Translations under genes and position numbers: made by a program
Origin: Pseudomonadota bacterium
GTDB lineage: Bacteria > Pseudomonadota > Gammaproteobacteria > Steroidobacterales > Steroidobacteraceae
Length of the DNA stretch: 26,685 bases
NCBI GenBank assembly: GCA_003242275.1
Contig: QGUX01000008.1
Span: 1 to 26,685 of the forward strand
Reading direction: 5' to 3'
The notes under the pieces: model-generated
What the model was told of the DNA's origin: nothing
Seen by the model: the letters and a program-made list of their open reading frames with translations, nothing else
The model's database searches: none
Part shown: piece after piece, positions 1 through 7,143 of the stretch
How the letters are laid out: each line of letters begins with the position of its first letter
How positions within the stretch are numbered: position 1 is the stretch's first letter

Positions 1-2
1 AC

Positions 3-2531
3 GGCCACTTCCTGCAGCTGGACGACGGCGGCGTGGCCTACTCGGCCGACTTCGGTGACTACAGCGGCGACGACTACGTGAAGGGCGGCGCCGGTGACGA
101 CACCCTCGAGGGAGGCGCGGGCGACGACCGGCTGCTCGGCGGCGCGGGCGGCGACACGCTCGTGGGCGGTGCCGGCGCAGACTTCCTCGACGGTGGCGAG
201 GGCAGCGACACCTACCTGATCGCCCGGGATGACGTCGCCGACGGCGACGAGATCGCCGACGGCGGCACGGAAGGCACCGACGTGGTGCAGATCGTCGACA
301 GCGGCGACATCGATCTGACCGGAGTGTCGATCTCGGGCGTGGAAGAACTGCGGTTCTCGGCGGAAGGCAACGACCTGAAGCTGCACGCCGGCAAGGTCGA
401 CCTCGGCGCGATGGAGATCATCGGCAGCGACTTCAACGACTCGCTGGTGATCGAGTTCGGCGAGGACGGCGAGGCGGCGCTGGCCACCAGCGGCATCGAG
501 AACGTGCGCCTGCAGACCCGGGGCAGCAACAGCCTCGACATCGCGGGCGTGGCCGGCGCCACCGTCGCGGTGGAGGCCGGCGAGGCCACGGACGTGCTGG
601 CGCTCACCGGCGTGGCCGTCGACGTCGATGCCGGCACCTTTGCCGGCGAGCTGGACGTCGCCGGCGTCACCGGCGCGGGCTTCAAGGTCACCACCGGCAG
701 CAACCGCACCGGCGTCGCCGCCGACGACGGCCAGATCGAGGTCGCCGCGCAGAAGCTGGCCAATGACACCACGCTGGCGCTGGCCGGCAGCAGCCGCTTC
801 ACCGTGACCGGCCTGGTCGGCGACGTGGATGCCTCGGGTGCGTCCGGCGCCGTGGACATCACCACGGCCGACAACACCCAGGACGACGACATCAAGATCA
901 CCACCGGCAGCGGCGCGACCACCATCGACGGCAAGGGTGCCAACGACACCATCACGGTCCACGCCGGCGCACTGTCGGAGGACGAGCTGCTCACCCTCGA
1001 GGGCGCAAGCACCTTCGTGGTCGATGGCGTGGTTGCCGATGTCGATGCCGCCGGCCTCGCGGGCGCGTTGACGGTGGAGGTCGCCGATGCCGCGGACAAT
1101 GCGGTTTCGATAACCACAGGTTCCGCCAGCGCCACCGTGTCCGGCGCCGCGGCCGACGACAGAATCTCCATCGATGCGGCCAACCTGGCCGCGGAAGCCA
1201 CCCTGACGCTGTCCGGCGAGTCGGCCTTCACGGTCACCGGCCTGAAGGGGGACCTGGATGCCAGCGGGGCGACGGGATCGGTGAAGGTCGCGGCCGGGAG
1301 CGGCGGACAGCGGCTCATCGGCGGCGACGGTGACGATCACCTCTACGGCGGCGACGACGACGATACCGACCTGCTCATCGGCGGCCTGGGCTCCGACGTC
1401 GCGGTATTCGAGGGCAGCCGCGATGATTACGAGATCACCACCGACTGGATCACCGTCGATGGTGGAACCGAGGAGGTCCGCGTCCTCAAGGTCGAGAACA
1501 GGTCCAGCGGCTCGTTCGATTACGTGCACTCCAGCGTCGAGACGCTGGTGTTCACCAGCAACGTGGCCGGCTACCTGGCCAACCCGGATCCGGAAGCGCC
1601 CGGGGTCGAATCGTACTCCACCAGCGACTTCCGCACCGGCGTCATCCGCGAACTGGCTGCCGACAATACCGTGCTCGGGACCTATGACACCCTCGAGGAA
1701 GCCCTCGCCAGTGCCACGGCCGGCTCCCTCATCGAGATTGCGGACGGTGTCGACCTGAGGGAAGAGGGCGTGGTGACCGTTGGGGTCGAGGGCCTGACCA
1801 TCCGGGCCAGCGACACGGTGCAGATCACGGGGCTGAAGCTCGGCGAGGGGGTGAAGTCGCTGTACCTGGAGGGCAGCTTCAGCACCGAGATCGAGGGCAA
1901 CGACTGTGACAACCGCATCGTCGGCAACGACGGCGACAACGTCATCCGCGGCCTGGGCGGCAACGACTTCATCGACCTCGGGGGTCGCACCGGCCGCAAC
2001 GTGGTCGACGGCGGCGATGGCGATGACGTGATCGTCGGCGGCAAGGGCGATGACGTGCTCAGGGGCGGCACGGGCCACGACGTGATCGTCGCCACGGGTG
2101 GCGCCGACACGGTGCTGGGAGGCTCCGGCAACGACCGCATCGTGCTGGGCTCGACCGGCGGCGAGCGGGTGGTCGTGCAGGGCGGCAGCGGCGCCAACCA
2201 GTACATCATCGACAACTTCGGCGATGAAGAAGGCATCAACCTCAACGTGGTGATCACCGACTTCATCCGCGGCCTGGACCAGATCGACTTCAGCCACCTG
2301 CGGCTCGAGGGCCGGGAACTGACGCTGGCCGACCTGGGGTTCGAGCATCCGGCGGACGCGGTGATCGACCTCGGCGCCCTGGGGCTGGAGCAGGAGACCG
2401 GCGGGGAACCGCTGGCGGCGCAGGGCACGCTGACGTTGAGCATGATCAATGGCCTGCGCCTGACGGCGGACGACTTCGTGTTCGATCCCGGCGAAGCCTC
2501 GCCCTGGCAGGACCTGTTCCTGGCCGGCTGA
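3..2531 (+). CDS. RTX / hemolysin-type calcium-binding repeat protein, 5' end outside window
   Basis: The reading frame is open from the first bases, so the N-terminus lies upstream; the GTG at 33 is probably not the true start. Three blocks of glycine-aspartate nonapeptides (GGxGxDxLx type) are visible, around 81-225, 1305-1420 and 1898-2150. Such repeats form a calcium-binding parallel beta-roll, usually in proteins secreted by a type I system and folded outside the cell. Between blocks 1 and 2 lie about three and a third copies of a 67-72-residue module starting D-V/L-D-A. A beta-helix-like stretch follows near 1680-1900. The C-terminus (ITDFIRGLDQIDFSHL, ending in DLFLAG) resembles the end of RTX proteins, where an uncleaved secretion signal is expected. 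No catalytic motif is seen, so an adhesin or surface-layer role is as likely as an enzyme fused upstream. No type I transporter genes are in the window. Confidence 0.85.
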   Translation, partial: GHFLQLDDGGVAYSADFGDYSGDDYVKGGAGDDTLEGGAGDDRLLGGAGGDTLVGGAGADFLDGGEGSDTYLIARDDVADGDEIADGGTEGTDVVQIVDSGDIDLTGVSISGVEELRFSAEGNDLKLHAGKVDLGAMEIIGSDFNDSLVIEFGEDGEAALATSGIENVRLQTRGSNSLDIAGVAGATVAVEAGEATDVLALTGVAVDVDAGTFAGELDVAGVTGAGFKVTTGSNRTGVAADDGQIEVAAQKLANDTTLALAGSSRFTVTGLVGDVDASGASGAVDITTADNTQDDDIKITTGSGATTIDGKGANDTITVHAGALSEDELLTLEGASTFVVDGVVADVDAAGLAGALTVEVADAADNAVSITTGSASATVSGAAADDRISIDAANLAAEATLTLSGESAFTVTGLKGDLDASGATGSVKVAAGSGGQRLIGGDGDDHLYGGDDDDTDLLIGGLGSDVAVFEGSRDDYEITTDWITVDGGTEEVRVLKVENRSSGSFDYVHSSVETLVFTSNVAGYLANPDPEAPGVESYSTSDFRTGVIRELAADNTVLGTYDTLEEALASATAGSLIEIADGVDLREEGVVTVGVEGLTIRASDTVQITGLKLGEGVKSLYLEGSFSTEIEGNDCDNRIVGNDGDNVIRGLGGNDFIDLGGRTGRNVVDGGDGDDVIVGGKGDDVLRGGTGHDVIVATGGADTVLGGSGNDRIVLGSTGGERVVVQGGSGANQYIIDNFGDEEGINLNVVITDFIRGLDQIDFSHLRLEGRELTLADLGFEHPADAVIDLGALGLEQETGGEPLAAQGTLTLSMINGLRLTADDFVFDPGEASPWQDLFLAG
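621..1310 (+). repeat. Tandem ~70-residue modules inside the RTX protein
   Basis: Modules begin at the D-V/L-D-A codons at 621, 822, 1038 and 1251 (spacings 67, 72 and 71 codons); the last is cut short by RTX block 2. Shared features in order are an opening DVDA-x-G, an ITTGS or VTTGS segment mid-module, a following A-x-D-x-I strand, and a closing F-T/V-V-T/D-G strand. The DNA copies are diverged, so the repetition is old and protein-level. I do not recognise the module as a named domain; beta-strand-rich stacking is inferred from alternating hydrophobic residues. Confidence 0.75.
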
Positions 2532-2537
2532 AAAGGG

Positions 2538-2565
2538 AGTGCCGCCCGGTCGCCCGGGCGGCACT
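2538..2565. terminator. Strong stem-loop after the RTX gene
   Basis: A perfect 12-bp inverted repeat (AGTGCCGCCCGG and its complement) with a TCGC loop begins 6 bases after the RTX stop codon. Only two T residues follow, so it is not a textbook intrinsic terminator. It lies between convergent genes and may act on either strand or as a 3'-end stabiliser. Confidence 0.6.
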
Positions 2566-2580
2566 TCACGCGGAAGGTAC

Positions 2581-2604
2581 GGGCCGCGCCGGTGGGCGCG
2601 GCCC
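2581..2604. terminator. Second stem-loop in the convergent gap
   Basis: A perfect 10-bp inverted repeat (GGGCCGCGCC / GGCGCGGCCC) with a GGTG loop lies 15 bases beyond the first hairpin, just downstream of the minus-strand gene ending at 2633. There is no T-tract on either side. Its position suggests it is the 3'-end structure of the minus-strand transcript. Confidence 0.5.
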
Positions 2605-2632
2605 AGGGGCCGTCATGCGACCCGGCCGGCAC

Positions 2633-3817
2633 TCAGCCGCCGCAGGACTCCTTCCACTGCTGCGCCTTTTCGATCATGGCGCTGTAGTCGCCCATCAGCG
2701 AGGACAGACGCTTGACCAGCCTGGACTTCAGGTCCTGCATCTTCTTTTCCTTCATGTCGGAGACCTTGGCCAGGTAACCGAAGGGCGCCGCGACCTTCCG
2801 GGATCCCAGGCTGACCGCGCTGGAATCGCCGTTGTACCAGTACTTGGCCCGGACGTGGAGCTTGATCCAGTTCCAGTTCGGGTCCCTGTCCTCCACCCGC
2901 ACGCAGGTCGCCACCTTGACGCTGCTGGTCAGGTTGATCTTCGGCATGCAGAGCTCGCCCTTCTCGGTGTCGCCGATGAAGTACTGGTACAGGTTCAGGG
3001 TCGTCCAGTTGTTGTCGCTGAACTTGAAGTAGGAGTTGTAGGACAGGTCGATGCCCTCGAGCTGGCCCAGCAGGAAGGGCTGATCCTTGCCCGTGGAAAC
3101 CACGTTCTTGGGGTAGATGGGGTACATGCGCAGGTCGGCGCGAAGCTGGATGGTGCGTTCCTTGCCGCCGAAGTCCTTCTTGTCCTTCTTGTGCAGGTGG
3201 AAGAGCGGATAGCCGTTGGTGCGGATCTGGTCCAGCTTCTCCTTCTTGTCCTGCAGGTCGGCCAGCAGGTGCACGAGCCGGCACGCCTTCCTCTTGGCTT
3301 CCTTGAACTTCGAGACCGTGTTGTTGTCGAGCTGGTCCAGGGCGGCCGCGAGCGCGGCGTCCTCGACGTTCTGGTTGCACCTGAGGAGGGCGATGTCCAG
3401 CTTGGTGCTGTCCTCGTCGGCGGCGGCCTTCGCCAGCTCCATGGCATTGGTCATGCTGAGCGTGACCTGGGGCGGCAGCTTGTCCTGGATCTTGCCCTCG
3501 GGCAGCGGCGAGGTGTATCCGGTCAGGTTGTAGGCCGTGTTGACCAGTTGCGTGCTGTCCTTGGCTGCCTTGTTGAGCTTCTCGAAGGTGTCGATGAACT
3601 CCTTGGCGTAATTCTTGTTGGTCGCCGATTCGATGTCCTTCTCTGCGCCGGAATTCTCGGTGTCGGCCCGATTGGCGAAGTTCGCGATCTTCGCCTTGAC
3701 GTCATCGAGGTTCACCGGGCAGCTGCCGGCGGGAAGCGCCGACGCCGGCGCCAGCCCGACGGCCAGCGCCACGGCGTACGCGGTTGCGTTCACGAGCTTG
3801 CGTTCATGCCTGGACAA
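2633..3817 (-). CDS. Secreted lysine-rich protein of unknown function, TTG start
   Basis: This gene encodes 394 residues that I do not recognise. A Sec signal peptide is visible: basic start (SRHERK), hydrophobic stretch (AYAVALAVGLAPA) and a likely cut after ASA near residue 27. The mature protein is rich in Lys, Asp and Asn, mostly helical in its first half (residues 35-210), and more beta-like and aromatic later (LYQYF, NWIKLHVRAKYWY). It has six cysteines, the last in the terminal ESCGG, suggesting disulfides in the periplasm or outside. The TTG start is chosen because a full AAGGAG lies 7 bases upstream; a GTG nine codons in would leave a poorer signal peptide. It lies 84 bases after the lipoprotein gene on the same strand and may be co-transcribed with it. 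Its lysine codons make it less G+C-rich than its neighbours. Confidence 0.75.
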   Translation of the reverse strand: MSRHERKLVNATAYAVALAVGLAPASALPAGSCPVNLDDVKAKIANFANRADTENSGAEKDIESATNKNYAKEFIDTFEKLNKAAKDSTQLVNTAYNLTGYTSPLPEGKIQDKLPPQVTLSMTNAMELAKAAADEDSTKLDIALLRCNQNVEDAALAAALDQLDNNTVSKFKEAKRKACRLVHLLADLQDKKEKLDQIRTNGYPLFHLHKKDKKDFGGKERTIQLRADLRMYPIYPKNVVSTGKDQPFLLGQLEGIDLSYNSYFKFSDNNWTTLNLYQYFIGDTEKGELCMPKINLTSSVKVATCVRVEDRDPNWNWIKLHVRAKYWYNGDSSAVSLGSRKVAAPFGYLAKVSDMKEKKMQDLKSRLVKRLSSLMGDYSAMIEKAQQWKESCGG

Positions 3818-3824
3818 TGTCGTT

Positions 3825-3830
3825 CTCCTT
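3825..3830 (-). promoter_or_regulatory. Ribosome binding site deciding the TTG start
   Basis: AAGGAG on the minus strand sits 7 bases before the TTG at 3817. No in-frame ATG is nearby, so this site supports TTG initiation. Confidence 0.7.
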
Positions 3831-3901
3831 GCTGGTGGGGATGCAGCAGGATTCTGGCGAGCGCGCCCGCGACCCGGTACGCCATGAATGTGGTGGTGGC
3901 G

Positions 3902-5461
3902 TTACTGCGCGGCGCTGGCTTCTCGCCTGAGCAGGTCCTTCACGAGTCCGGAGACGTCCGGGATCCTGTGCAGGATCTTGCGGCGCTCGATCACGGCGTA
4001 TTCGGGCGTGTCGATGCTCATGGTGCGCATCGCCTCCAGCACGCGCCGCTCCTGCGAGCCGCGGAACACCTCCGGCTCGGACAGGATGCCCAGCACCAGT
4101 GTTTCCGAGGTCGCCACCTCCTCCCGCGAGGCGCCGAAGGCTCCGCCGACGCCCGGCACGCGCCGCAGGCCCACCTGTCCCGAGTCGTCATGCTTCTGGC
4201 TGCCGTTGGAGAGCTTACCCAGTACCACCGGCCTGCCGTAGGGAAAGTGGCCGGTCACGGCATAGCGGTTGGTCGACACGTTCAGGACCTGCGCATTCAT
4301 GCTCGGTTCGAGCGTCGCCACCGAGCTGAGCTCGAACTCGAGCCTGAGCCGCACGTAGGCAGGTGTGGCCAGCTCCGGCTGCACGCTCAGCACCGTACCA
4401 GTCTGGGCCGTGTGCTCCGAGGCGTCGCCGTACACGCCGCCCGACAGCAGGATCGTCAGGTCGGCGCCGTCGCGAAGTTCGGAGGATTCGCCGAGCGAGG
4501 CGATGACCGTCGGCGCGGCGTTCAGGTAGATGCTGCTGCGCAGGTTGACCGGCATGAAGCGCATGGCGTACTGGATGTCGGGAATCGACAGGTGGGGCTG
4601 CAGCAGCAGCTGGCGGGTGCGCATGACGTTCTCCCGCCGGCTTGCATCCTCGCCGTCGAACTCCTCGCCGATCTCGCGGATGCGCTCGTAGCGGTAGAAG
4701 TTGTCGCCCTCGCTGGCGCCAAGCCGGAAGACCAGGTCGTTGAAGAACCCCGAGCCGCGCGTGGTCGCATCCGAGGCGTAGTGGCGCACGAAGTACACGC
4801 TGAAGGTGATGTTCAGGTTGCTGCAGGCCGGCTCCTCGGCGCGATTGTCGGCGGTGCAGACCAGCGCCGCGTCGAAGCCCTCGCCGCCGGGCTCGTGCGG
4901 GATCACGCTCAGCGGCTGCGGATACGTGCCGTCCCCGGGCGAGTACACGGCGCGGATGAAGCGCGTGGCGGGGTCCTCGTCCTGGATCCGCGCGGCCTGC
5001 ATGGCGTCGAACAGCGTGCGCGCCACGGTCTCGGCGCCGCCGCGCAGCGCCGCGATGGCCGACAGCGCCCAGTACATGCTGCGGTCCTCGATCAGCGCCG
5101 CGTTCATGAACGCGACCTGCGCCTCGAAGAAGTTCCCCAGCTCCATTTCCGCCAGTCCCAGGCCCGCATAGGAGGGCGCGTGGTCGATGGAGAAGCGTGC
5201 CGCGCTCGAGAAGGCGGCACGGGCGAAAACGGTCCTGTGCTGGTCCAGCCGCTTGCCCTCCAGCAGCTCCAGGCCGTAGCGGAAATGGCCGCGCCAGTCG
5301 TAGCCCAGGTTCTGCATGGGCTCCGCCGGTTTCTCGTACCGCGGCATGCCACCGCAGCCTGACAGCGCCGCCACGGCGAGCAGCACGACGCCTCTGGACG
5401 GACGCGGATGGTCCGCGGCGGCGCGGGCGAAGCAGCGGAGGCGGGGCGGTGCGGAGCGCAT
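3902..5461 (-). CDS. Lipoprotein with TPR-like N-terminus and secretin-like C-terminal domain
   Basis: Starting at the ATG at 5461, the product is 519 residues. The start is supported by GAGG 9 bases upstream; in-frame ATGs at 5491 and 5536 would only lengthen the leader. A lipobox LSGC (Cys36) follows the hydrophobic run VVLLAVAA, so the protein should be lipidated and anchored in the outer membrane. Residues 58-150 are alpha-helical with TPR-like pairs (YAGLGLAEMELGNFFEAQVAF). Residues about 313-466 follow the order of the secretin C-terminal domain: GTVLSVQPEL, a strand pair VRLRLEFELSS, GRPVVLGKL, RRVPGVGGAFG, then LVLGILSEPEVF. These match the family's GT-L-v-P, G-vvlGGL, vPlLGdIP-LG-LF and LvifitP elements. 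If real, it could form an outer-membrane channel. It is shorter than type II or III secretins and lacks obvious N0-N3 domains. The fold assignment is inference from motif order. Confidence 0.65.
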   Translation of the reverse strand: MRSAPPRLRCFARAAADHPRPSRGVVLLAVAALSGCGGMPRYEKPAEPMQNLGYDWRGHFRYGLELLEGKRLDQHRTVFARAAFSSAARFSIDHAPSYAGLGLAEMELGNFFEAQVAFMNAALIEDRSMYWALSAIAALRGGAETVARTLFDAMQAARIQDEDPATRFIRAVYSPGDGTYPQPLSVIPHEPGGEGFDAALVCTADNRAEEPACSNLNITFSVYFVRHYASDATTRGSGFFNDLVFRLGASEGDNFYRYERIREIGEEFDGEDASRRENVMRTRQLLLQPHLSIPDIQYAMRFMPVNLRSSIYLNAAPTVIASLGESSELRDGADLTILLSGGVYGDASEHTAQTGTVLSVQPELATPAYVRLRLEFELSSVATLEPSMNAQVLNVSTNRYAVTGHFPYGRPVVLGKLSNGSQKHDDSGQVGLRRVPGVGGAFGASREEVATSETLVLGILSEPEVFRGSQERRVLEAMRTMSIDTPEYAVIERRKILHRIPDVSGLVKDLLRREASAAQ

Positions 5462-5624
5462 GAGGACGGACCTCGGGAATTCTGGAAGCATTCGTACGCC
5501 AAGATTCCCACAAGGCGCCGCCGTTCCCACCCCCATGGATATGGGGAGCGGGGAATGCCTGCCCGCCGCGCCGCCCCATCTTCATGGCGTACCGGCGAAG
5601 GGTGACGCTCCCTATGCTCCCTCC

Positions 5625-5648
5625 GGTCGCGCAGGCAGTTCCGCGACC
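5625..5648 (+). promoter_or_regulatory. Leader inverted repeat before the six-cysteine gene
   Basis: GGTCGCG and its complement CGCGACC flank a 10-base loop about 33 bases upstream of the Shine-Dalgarno of the gene starting at 5695. It could be a 5'-leader stem or an operator in the 233-base divergent gap (5462-5694). A weaker 6-bp repeat, CCCCAT/ATGGGG, lies at 5531-5546. No convincing -35/-10 pair was seen in the gap. Confidence 0.3.
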
Positions 5649-5694
5649 ACGGAAGGCGCCTGTGTACTGCAATCCACAGCGAGGAGACTTTCAT

Positions 5695-6207
5695 ATGAAG
5701 TACGTGATCCTGCCGGCGGTGATGCTTCTGGGCCTTGCAGCCATGCCTGCGCACGCGGCGAAGTACAAGTGCGGCTGCGAGGAAAGCGCCAAGGCGGGCC
5801 TGCAGCAGTCCAAGGACCCGAAGATCGAGTGCGTCGAAACCTACAAGGGCTACGACAAGCACGTTTCCATCCAGGAAAGCCACCTGAAGATCTACGTCGA
5901 CAGCAGCAACCTGGTGCAGGGCGACAAGGACGCGAACATCCGCTTCCGGCCGCGCGACGGCAAGTGCCTGGAGCGCGTCGCCGACGGCAACCAGGAGAAG
6001 GTCCTGTGGATGGGCTCACACTGCAGCAACAGTTCCTACAGGGACGTGGGCCAGTTCAAGCTGAAGGAATCGAAGGAGCAGGAAGGTCAATGGATGGCCA
6101 CCTACGAGGCCAGGACCAGTGGCAAGGACTACACCGGCTTCCTGATCTACGCCACCGGCAAGGACGGCAAGCGCTACATGCAGGCGGCCTGCCTCGAGAA
6201 CAAGTGA
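5695..6207 (+). CDS. Small secreted six-cysteine protein of unknown function
   Basis: This gene encodes 170 residues. The ATG at 5695 has GAGGAG 8 bases upstream; the longer in-frame start at 5584 would bury the signal peptide. The leader MKYVILPAVMLLGLAAMPAHA is a classic Sec signal with cleavage near residue 21-22. The mature part has Cys at 26, 28, 46, 91, 110 and 166, suggesting up to three disulfides, and is rich in Lys, Asp and Tyr. No family or catalytic motif is recognised. It is divergent from the secretin-like lipoprotein gene. Like the secreted protein at 2633-3817 it has a Sec signal and six cysteines, but I see no alignable similarity between the two. Its base composition is also lower in G+C than the signalling genes that follow. 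Confidence 0.8.
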   Translation: MKYVILPAVMLLGLAAMPAHAAKYKCGCEESAKAGLQQSKDPKIECVETYKGYDKHVSIQESHLKIYVDSSNLVQGDKDANIRFRPRDGKCLERVADGNQEKVLWMGSHCSNSSYRDVGQFKLKESKEQEGQWMATYEARTSGKDYTGFLIYATGKDGKRYMQAACLENK

Positions 6208-6232
6208 TTCCCGCAGGGCTGTTTTCCGCCGC

Positions 6233-6257
6233 GCACGCCCCGCTTGCCGGGGCGTGC
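6233..6257 (+). terminator. Stem-loop terminator after the six-cysteine gene
   Basis: A perfect 10-bp stem (GCACGCCCCG / CGGGGCGTGC) with a CTTGC loop lies 25 bases after the stop codon, followed by GTCTTCG. The T-tract is weak, but position and stem strength fit a transcription end. Confidence 0.6.
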
Positions 6258-6290
6258 GTCTTCGTGCGCGCGGCGGCAGTGCGTCGGGTT

Positions 6291-6307
6291 GGCGCACGCA
6301 GTGCGCC
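6291..6307. promoter_or_regulatory. Operator-like inverted repeat upstream of the response regulator
   Basis: GGCGCAC-GCA-GTGCGCC is a perfect 7-bp inverted repeat with a 3-base spacer, ending 57 bases before the GTG start at 6365. The size fits a binding site for a dimeric helix-turn-helix regulator, possibly the LuxR-type regulator encoded next to it. The binding protein is unknown. Confidence 0.4.
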
Positions 6308-6364
6308 TGGCTTAGTCTTTGCCGGCGCCGCATCCATGCGCGCGGCGACGAGGAACTGAAGTCC

Positions 6365-7051
6365 GTGAACACGCCGGAGAACAGCGGGGAAGCCGGGTAC
6401 GCACCGGTCCGCGTGTTGCTGCTGGAGGACGACACCCGCCTGCGCGAACGCTTCGCCGGCATCCTGCGCGGCTGGCCGGGGGCCGGGCTGGTAGCGGCCT
6501 GCGCCTGCCTGGCCGAGGCGCGGCAAGTGCTGCAGTCCGGCCCGGTGGACCTGCTGATGACCGACCTGCAGCTGCCCGACGGCCATGGCGTGGAGGCGAT
6601 CCGCCTGCTGCGCCAGCTCAATCCGGCGGCAGATTCGGTGGTGATCTCGGTGCTGGCGGACGAGGAAACCGTCATCGACGCCATCGAGGCGGGGGCCGTC
6701 GGCTACCTGCTGAAGGATGCCGGCCCCATCGAACTGATCGATGTCATCCGTGAGCTGCGGCAGGGACGCTCGCCCATCTCCTCGTCCATCGCGCGCATCC
6801 TGGTCCGCCGCCTGGGCGCCCGGGCCGCCGCGCCGAGCGAGGAGCCGCTGCTCACGCCGCGGGAGACCGAGATCCTCTGGGGCATCGCCAAGGGTTACAC
6901 CTACGCGGAGCTGGCCGAGCAGCTGGGCATCTCGCGCAACACCGTGCCGGGCTATATCAAGAACATCTACCGCAAGCTCGCGGCCAACAACCGTTCCGAG
7001 GCCGTGTTCGAGGCCACGCGCAGGGGATTGATCCGGATTGGATCAATCTGA
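6365..7051 (+). CDS. NarL/FixJ-family response regulator
   Basis: This 228-residue protein is a DNA-binding partner of a histidine kinase. The GTG at 6365 has GAGGAAC 9 bases upstream; the frame is open further up, but a longer form would add no conserved sequence. The receiver domain (residues 15-130) has the acidic pair Asp22-Asp23, phosphoacceptor Asp67 in LMTDLQLP, Ser95 and Lys117 in YLLKDA. A LuxR-type helix-turn-helix (about 155-215) begins LTPRETEIL and contains ELAEQLGISRNTV and IYRKL. The kinase gene begins about 90 bases downstream, so the two form a two-component pair. Target genes are unknown; nearby EAL and acetyl-CoA synthetase genes on the same strand are candidates by position only. 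Confidence 0.93.
   Translation: MNTPENSGEAGYAPVRVLLLEDDTRLRERFAGILRGWPGAGLVAACACLAEARQVLQSGPVDLLMTDLQLPDGHGVEAIRLLRQLNPAADSVVISVLADEETVIDAIEAGAVGYLLKDAGPIELIDVIRELRQGRSPISSSIARILVRRLGARAAAPSEEPLLTPRETEILWGIAKGYTYAELAEQLGISRNTVPGYIKNIYRKLAANNRSEAVFEATRRGLIRIGSI
7026..7048. promoter_or_regulatory. Inverted repeat at the 3' end of the response regulator gene
   Basis: GATTGATCC-GGATT-GGATCAATC is a perfect 9-bp inverted repeat with a 5-base loop, ending immediately before the TGA stop. It could be an operator upstream of the kinase gene or an attenuating stem in a shared transcript. Confidence 0.45.
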
Positions 7052-7070
7052 CCCGGCTGCATCCGGATTG
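7031..7070. repeat. ATCCGGATTG direct repeats, 30-base period
   Basis: ATCCGGATTG occurs at 7031-7040 and again at 7061-7070, exactly 30 bases (about three helical turns) apart. Each holds the palindrome ATCCGGAT, and a partial copy (AACCGGAC) follows at 7071. Same-face spacing upstream of the kinase gene suggests cooperative protein binding. Confidence 0.45.
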
Positions 7071-7143
7071 AACCGGACTCGGCCGGTCGACCCGCGTGCA
7101 ACCCTATCCTTGCCCCGCACAGAGGCAGGGATTCGACTCCATC

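Noticed and set aside
2633..2655. C-terminal ESCGG as a lipid or sortase-type signal
   Set aside because: There is no hydrophobic segment or basic tail near the C-terminus, so it is treated as a disulfide cysteine only.
2615..5362. Plus-strand open frame of 915 codons
   Set aside because: It is antisense to the secreted protein and lipoprotein genes, both of which have signal peptides and ribosome sites. Its translation is low-complexity Val/Leu/Arg/Gly without motifs, typical of shadow frames in G+C-rich DNA.
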